A stretch of 64,000 bases of DNA, from positions 8,340,001 through 8,404,000 of the forward strand of contig NZ_CP127294.1 of the NCBI RefSeq assembly GCF_030285625.1, written 5' to 3'. This stretch comes from Amycolatopsis sp. 2-15 (GTDB lineage: Bacteria > Actinomycetota > Actinomycetes > Mycobacteriales > Pseudonocardiaceae). This document shows, piece by piece, positions 59,906 through 64,000 of this stretch. The position numbers and the translations under genes are program-made. Below the pieces are notes generated by a model, which worked only from the letters and a program-made list of their open reading frames with translations, was not told where the DNA came from and did not search any database. Each line of letters opens with the position of its first letter. Position 1 is the first letter of the stretch.

Positions 59906-60751
59906 GTGGCGGCCACCCGGCCCACCGTCACACGGCGGCGCGAACTGGCGCACACCAGTGCGCGGTCGCTGCTCATGACGGTGCTCGGCGAGTACGTGCT
60001 GCCTCGCCAGGATCCGGTCTGGACGTCGTCGCTGGTCGACGCCCTCGCGTTGTTCAAGGTCGAGGAGAAGTCCGCCCGCCAGGCGCTCGCCCGCGCGTCC
60101 GGCGAGGGCTGGCTGAAGTCCGAACGCGCCGGCCGGCGCGTGCGCTGGCTGCTGACCCCACCGGGGCGCCGCCTGCTGAGCGAAGGCGCCGAGCGCATCT
60201 ACGGGTTCGGCCGCCAGACCGGCGAGTGGGACCGTTCGTGGCTGGTGCTGCTCGTGTCCGTGCCCGAATCCCAGCGCGACCTGCGCCACCGCATGCGCAC
60301 CCGGCTGAGCTGGGCGGGCTTCGGCTCCCCCGCGCCGGGCGTGTGGATCAGCCCGAACGTCGGCGCCGAGCCCGAGGCGGCCCGCCTCGTTTCAGAGCTC
60401 ACCGACGGCGGGCAGGCCATGTCGTTCGTCGCGAGCTACGCCGAGATCGGCGACGAGCAGCAGATGGTCGCGCGCGCCTGGGACCTGCGCGAGCTCGAAC
60501 ACCACTACGAGCGCTTCATCGACGAGTTCACCGGCCTCGCGCCGCGTTCGGGCGAAGCCGTGCTGCTCGCGCAGACGCGGCTGGTGCACGAGTGGCGCCG
60601 CTTCCCGTTCCTCGACCCGGACCTGCCGCGCAACCTCCTGCCCGACCGCTGGAGCGGCACGCAGGCGGCCGAGCTGTTCCACACCCGCCATGCCGAGTGG
60701 CGCGACGAGGCCCAGGAGCACTGGGACTCCTTGGTCGAGAACGGCGGCTAG
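59906..60751 (+). CDS. PaaX family transcriptional regulator
   Basis: A 281-residue regulator with PaaX architecture. The N-terminal winged helix has [21 protein letters not shown] and [22 protein letters not shown]. The central part has [39 protein letters not shown], and the C-terminal PaaX_C region [33 protein letters not shown]. PaaX proteins usually sense aryl-CoA thioesters such as phenylacetyl-CoA. It converges on and overlaps the box-associated ferredoxin gene by 4 bases, so it may sense benzoyl-CoA. The GTG at 59906 is preferred; a TTG 27 bases upstream is possible. Confidence 0.88.
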   Translation: MAATRPTVTRRRELAHTSARSLLMTVLGEYVLPRQDPVWTSSLVDALALFKVEEKSARQALARASGEGWLKSERAGRRVRWLLTPPGRRLLSEGAERIYGFGRQTGEWDRSWLVLLVSVPESQRDLRHRMRTRLSWAGFGSPAPGVWISPNVGAEPEAARLVSELTDGGQAMSFVASYAEIGDEQQMVARAWDLRELEHHYERFIDEFTGLAPRSGEAVLLAQTRLVHEWRRFPFLDPDLPRNLLPDRWSGTQAAELFHTRHAEWRDEAQEHWDSLVENGG

Positions 60752-61086
60752 CGCGGCTCGTATTCCGACACCAGCGCCGTGTCCGCGCCGGCCGGGCCGA
60801 ACGACATCGCACCGCCGGGCTGGCCGATGGGCGCGTCGCGGCCGGGCAGGGCTTCGGTGAAGAAGCGGCGGTTGTCCTCGGCGAAGGCGGCGTATTCATC
60901 GGGCACGTGCCGGTCCTGCGAGATCGCCTCGACCGGGCACGCGGGTTCGCAGTTGCCGCAGTCGATGCACTCGAATGGGTTGATGTAGAGCTTGCGTTCG
61001 CCTTCGTAGATGCAGTCGACGGGGCACTCCTCCATGCAGGAGCGGTCGGTGATGTCGATGCACGGTTCGGCGATGACGTACGGCAT
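60748..61086 (-). CDS. 7Fe-type ferredoxin (FdxA-like)
   Basis: A 112-residue ferredoxin. The cysteine pattern is that of seven-iron ferredoxins: C9, C17, C21, C25 in [20 protein letters not shown] and C40, C43, C46, C50 in [17 protein letters not shown]. It carries the C-terminal extension normal for actinobacterial FdxA. GGGAG lies before the ATG. It is the last gene of the box operon, just after a ferredoxin reductase, and is probably the electron carrier to the BoxB oxygenase. Confidence 0.92.
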   Translation of the reverse strand: MPYVIAEPCIDITDRSCMEECPVDCIYEGERKLYINPFECIDCGNCEPACPVEAISQDRHVPDEYAAFAEDNRRFFTEALPGRDAPIGQPGGAMSFGPAGADTALVSEYEPR

Positions 61087-61107
61087 GTTCTTCTCTCCCA
61101 ACGGTTT

Positions 61108-62115
61108 TCAGACGCGAGCGGGGGCGGGCTCGTCGGTGGAGTGGCCGGGGAACACCGGCGCGGCGGGGTCGAGGTGGTGCGCGGCGTTGTTCACGGCCGT
61201 CGCCGCTTCGCCGAAGCCGACGGCGATGAGGCGCACCTTGCCGGGGTAATCGTTGATGTCGCCGGCGGCGAAGATCCCGGGGACCGAGGTGGCCATGGCC
61301 GCGTCGACCGGGATGTGGCGGCGGTTCTCGACGTCGATGCCCCACCGCAGCAGCGGCCCGAGGTTGGCGGTGAACCCGAGCGCGGCGATGATCCGCCCGC
61401 ACGGCAACGTCCGCGCGCCTTCGCCGCTCTTGACCTCGACGCCGGCGACCTCCGAGGTACCGAGGACCCGCGAGACTTCCGAGTTGACGACCAGTTCCAC
61501 GCCGAGCTTCCGCACAGCTGCGACGGTCGTCGGATGGGCGCGAAAGGTTTCGCGCCGGTGCACGAGCTTCACGGACTTCGCGACCGGGTGCAGCGCGAGC
61601 GCCCAGTCGAACGCCGAGTCGCCGCCGCCGACGATCACCACGTCGGTGCCGGCGTAGTCGTCGAGGTGGCGCACGAAGTAGGCCAGGCCGTCGCCCTCGA
61701 ACGCGGCCGCCGGCACGAGCGGGCGCGGGGTGAAGGTGCCGATGCCGCCGGTCACGATCACCGCGCGCGCCTCGATGCGCGTGCCGAGGTGCGTGGTCAC
61801 GGCGAAGCCGTCCGGGCCGCGCTCCAGCACGTCGGCGCGGTGGCCGAGCAGGTACCGCGGCCCGAACGGCGCGGCCTGCTCCAGCAGCCGCTCGACCAGG
61901 TCGCGCCCGCGGACGGACGGGAACCCGGCGACGTCGAAGATCTGCTTCTCCGGGTACATCGCGGTGATCTGCCCGCCCGGCTCGGGCAGCGAGTCGACGA
62001 CGGCGACCGACAGGCCGCGGAAGCCGGCGTAGTAGCCGGCGTAGAGGCCGGTGGGCCCGGCGCCGACCACGAGCACGTCGGCGCTGACGACCGGCGGAGT
62101 GTCCGGAGTGGACAT
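61108..62115 (-). CDS. Thioredoxin-reductase-like ferredoxin-NADP reductase
   Basis: A 335-residue FAD/NAD(P)-binding protein. FAD loop: VLVVGAGPTGLYAGYYAGF; NAD(P) loop: VVIVGGGDSAFDWAL with a following HRRETFRAHP (basic residues favour NADPH); C-terminal FAD motif: GIFAAGDINDYPGKVRLIAVGFGEAATAVN. No CxxC is present, so it is not a thioredoxin reductase; it matches the type-2 ferredoxin-NADP reductases. GAGGAG precedes the ATG. It lies 21 bases before the ferredoxin gene and 23 bases after boxB, so it probably drives electrons through that ferredoxin to BoxB. Confidence 0.9.
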   Translation of the reverse strand: MSTPDTPPVVSADVLVVGAGPTGLYAGYYAGFRGLSVAVVDSLPEPGGQITAMYPEKQIFDVAGFPSVRGRDLVERLLEQAAPFGPRYLLGHRADVLERGPDGFAVTTHLGTRIEARAVIVTGGIGTFTPRPLVPAAAFEGDGLAYFVRHLDDYAGTDVVIVGGGDSAFDWALALHPVAKSVKLVHRRETFRAHPTTVAAVRKLGVELVVNSEVSRVLGTSEVAGVEVKSGEGARTLPCGRIIAALGFTANLGPLLRWGIDVENRRHIPVDAAMATSVPGIFAAGDINDYPGKVRLIAVGFGEAATAVNNAAHHLDPAAPVFPGHSTDEPAPARV

Positions 62116-62138
62116 TCTGCGCTCCTCGGTGGGTACCC

Positions 62139-63560
62139 TCAGGGAAGGTGGACGTACTCGTACTCGAACGGCTGACCGTTGATCCCGTTGCCCGGCGGCG
62201 CGACCCAGCTCGCGATCTTGCCGCGCTCGTACACCGGGTGCATGAGCGAGCGGACGAACGCGAGGTCCTCGGCCGTCGGCAGCCAGTTGCGGCGGTTGGC
62301 TTCCCACGTGGCCTCGTCGACGATGGTGCCTTCGGGCGTGATGTGGTGCCCGGCGTTGAGGCCGACCTGCCGGTTGAAACCGGGGTGCGGCAAGGCGAAG
62401 CGGAAGTCGATGCCCGCGTCGGCGAGGATCTTGTTCCAGCGGTTGAGGCCGTTGCGGCAGTCGGCGATGTACTCCCCGCGCAGGTCGAGGTTGAGCGCGA
62501 GCAGCGTCTGCACTTCCTCGGTGTCCCACGTGCCGTCGGCGCGCGGGCGGTCGAGGAAGGTGCTGTCGGCGGTGAGCTGGTGGTCGTCCTTGCGGCGGGT
62601 CTCGTGCCAGCGGCCCTTGAGCCCGGCGGTGTAGTAGTTCGCGGCGTTGGTGGAGGTTTCGCTGCCGAACAGGTCGAGCGAGACGGTGTAGTGGAAGTTG
62701 AGGTAGCGCTGGATGATGTCGAGCGGGATACCACCGTGCGCGGCGATGTCGAGCGTGTCGTGCTCGCGGATCAGCTCGGCGCTGCGGGTCACCACGCGGT
62801 CGATGCCGGTGGTGCCGACGAACATGTGGTGCGCTTCCTCCTTCAGCATGAACTCGCAGGTGCGCGAGAGCGGGTCGAAGGAGGATTCCTTGAGGGTGCC
62901 GAGCTGGTACTTGCCGTCGCGGTCGGTGAAGTAGGTGAACATGTAGAACGCGAGCCAGTCGGCCGTTTCCTCGTTGAACGCGCCGAGGATGCGCGGTGTG
63001 TCGGGGCTGCCGGAGTTGCGGAAGAGCAGGCCTTCGGCTTCCTCGCGGCCTTCGCGGCCGAAGTAGGCGTGCAGGAGGTAGACCATGGCCCAGAGGTGGC
63101 GGCCTTCTTCGACGTTGACCTGGAAGAGGTTGCGCAGGTCGTACAGACTGGGTGCGGTGAGGCCCAGGAGGCGTTGCTGCTCCACGGACGCCGGTTCGGT
63201 GTCACCCTGGATCACGATCAGACGTTGCAGATCCGCGCGGTACTCCCCCGGAACCTGTTGCCACACCTCGGTTCCCGCGTGTTCGCCGAACGCGATGCGC
63301 CGGTCCGGGTCGCGCTCGGCGAGGAAGATGCCCCAGCGGTAGTCCGGCACGTTCACGTGCCCGAAGTGCGCCCAGCCCTCACGCCCGACGCTCACGGCCG
63401 TGCGCAGGTACACGCCCTGCGTCTCCAAGGTCGGGCCCATCTCGCCCCACCAGTTGAGGAACTTCGGCTGCCAGCCCTCCAGCGCGCGCTGCAGCCGGCG
63501 GTCGTCGGCGAGGCCGACGTTGTTGGGGATCTTGCTGGAGTAGTCGATCTTCTCGGGCAC
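62139..63560 (-). CDS. boxB: Benzoyl-CoA 2,3-epoxidase oxygenase subunit BoxB
   Basis: A 473-residue diiron oxygenase, full length for BoxB. It turns benzoyl-CoA and O2 into 2,3-epoxybenzoyl-CoA. Family marks are FLNWWGEMGP at 35-43, NVEEGRHLWAMVYLLHAYFG with E152-x2-H155, and MLKEEAHHMFVGTTG with E241/E242 and H244/H245 as the second ExxH diiron pair. The C-terminal NLDLRGEYIADCRNGLNRWNKIL is also usual. Only 2 bases separate it from boxC, showing a boxC-boxB-reductase-ferredoxin operon. Confidence 0.95.
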   Translation of the reverse strand: MPEKIDYSSKIPNNVGLADDRRLQRALEGWQPKFLNWWGEMGPTLETQGVYLRTAVSVGREGWAHFGHVNVPDYRWGIFLAERDPDRRIAFGEHAGTEVWQQVPGEYRADLQRLIVIQGDTEPASVEQQRLLGLTAPSLYDLRNLFQVNVEEGRHLWAMVYLLHAYFGREGREEAEGLLFRNSGSPDTPRILGAFNEETADWLAFYMFTYFTDRDGKYQLGTLKESSFDPLSRTCEFMLKEEAHHMFVGTTGIDRVVTRSAELIREHDTLDIAAHGGIPLDIIQRYLNFHYTVSLDLFGSETSTNAANYYTAGLKGRWHETRRKDDHQLTADSTFLDRPRADGTWDTEEVQTLLALNLDLRGEYIADCRNGLNRWNKILADAGIDFRFALPHPGFNRQVGLNAGHHITPEGTIVDEATWEANRRNWLPTAEDLAFVRSLMHPVYERGKIASWVAPPGNGINGQPFEYEYVHLP

Positions 63561-63562
63561 GG

Positions 63563-64000
63563 TCAGACTCGCTTCCGGTCGAAGGTCGCCTTCTGGCCCG
63601 TGCCGTAGCGGCGCAGCGCGCCTTCGGGGCCCGAGGCGTTCGGGCGGGTGAAGATCCAGTTCTGCCAGGCGGTGAGGCGGCCGAAGATCTTCGTTTCGAT
63701 CGTTTCCGGGCCGACGAACCGGTGGTTCGCCTCCATGCCCGTGAGGGAGTCGGGGCTCAGCGCGGCGCGGCCCTCCACGACGATGCGGATCTCGTCTTCC
63801 CAGTCGATGTCGTCCGGCGCGTCGGTGACCAGGCCGAGCTCGACGGTCTCCTGGGGCGTCAGCGCGCGGTCCTGCTCACGGCGGAGCCAGTCGAGGTGGT
63901 CGTGTTCGCCGTAGAAGCGAGATTCCAGGCGGGGCAACCCGTTGCCCATGGGGAAGGTGCCGAAGTTGGCTTCCGACAAGGTGATCGCGGCGCGTTCTTC
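63563..64000 (-). CDS. boxC: Benzoyl-CoA-dihydrodiol lyase BoxC, C-terminal part (cut by window edge)
   Basis: The last 146 codons of a gene that begins beyond the window. They read ITLSEANFGTFPMGNGLPRLE, then DDIDWEDEIRIVVEGRAALSPDSLTGMEANHRF and IFGRLTAWQNWIFTRPNASG, all characteristic of BoxC, an enoyl-CoA-hydratase-like lyase. BoxC opens the ring of the epoxide hydrolysis product of benzoyl-CoA to an aldehyde-acyl-CoA plus formate. The frame is open to the edge. It is the upstream partner of boxB. Confidence 0.93.
   Translation of the reverse strand, partial: EERAAITLSEANFGTFPMGNGLPRLESRFYGEHDHLDWLRREQDRALTPQETVELGLVTDAPDDIDWEDEIRIVVEGRAALSPDSLTGMEANHRFVGPETIETKIFGRLTAWQNWIFTRPNASGPEGALRRYGTGQKATFDRKRV

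Overview
The window is a chromosomal segment of a very GC-rich actinobacterium. Third codon positions are almost all G or C, GTG and TTG starts are common, genes overlap as ATGA or GTGA, and several promoters look leaderless. Gene content (CGNR-type regulator, PRC/DUF2382 protein, the GlgC/GlgM pair, an AfsQ-like two-component system, large secreted proteases) fits Pseudonocardiales, most likely an Amycolatopsis relative. This placement is inference from style and content. I see no rRNA, tRNA, CRISPR, phage or intact insertion sequence.

Layout. 1-5.9 kb: the end of an MFS transporter and an imidazolonepropionase-like amidohydrolase converge on a five-gene minus-strand operon. That operon encodes a three-subunit amino-acid (hydroxyproline-type) dehydrogenase and a two-subunit aconitase X, so it looks like hydroxyproline or hydroxyproline-dipeptide catabolism. 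6-10 kb: a 1351-residue secreted S53 protease with Kelch repeats. 10.3-14.6 kb: beta-mannosidase, GntR regulator and MFS transporter. 14.8-18.2 kb: a large secreted subtilase-like protease whose visible catalytic motifs look more like sedolisins. 18.3-22.4 kb: CGNR regulator/epoxide hydrolase and TetR/P450 divergent pairs, each with inverted-repeat operator candidates. 22.5-26.9 kb: small membrane proteins, a pentapeptide-repeat protein and a VanY-like peptidase. 27.2-29.8 kb: AfsQ1/Q2-like response regulator, sensor kinase and lipoprotein. 29.8-38.4 kb: mixed housekeeping and accessory genes around a 633-bp gene-poor gap that holds two hairpins and a decayed reading frame.

38.5-49.8 kb is the most coherent accessory block. 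A FadR/NanR-type regulator diverges from a seven-gene operon: dipeptide-family ABC importer (binding protein, permease, permease-ATPase fusion, ATPase), an N-acetylneuraminate-lyase/DHDPS-family aldolase, a GH42 beta-galactosidase and a secreted sialidase. A perfect 8-3-8 palindrome lies between regulator and operon. I read it as a sialoglycan-foraging system. 49.8-55.4 kb holds TauE/GntR, a methyltransferase, an SGNH hydrolase, a PRC/DUF2382 stress protein and a luciferase-like oxidoreductase whose ribosome-binding site sits in a hairpin. 55.4-59.4 kb holds glgC-glgA(M), a membrane protein and a PrmC-like methyltransferase.

59.5-64 kb: a 22-bp perfect inverted repeat, a PaaX regulator, and a minus-strand operon of boxC (cut by the window edge), boxB, a stand-alone TrxR-type ferredoxin reductase and a 7Fe ferredoxin. 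The last two look like a split replacement for the fused reductase BoxA of aerobic benzoyl-CoA degradation.
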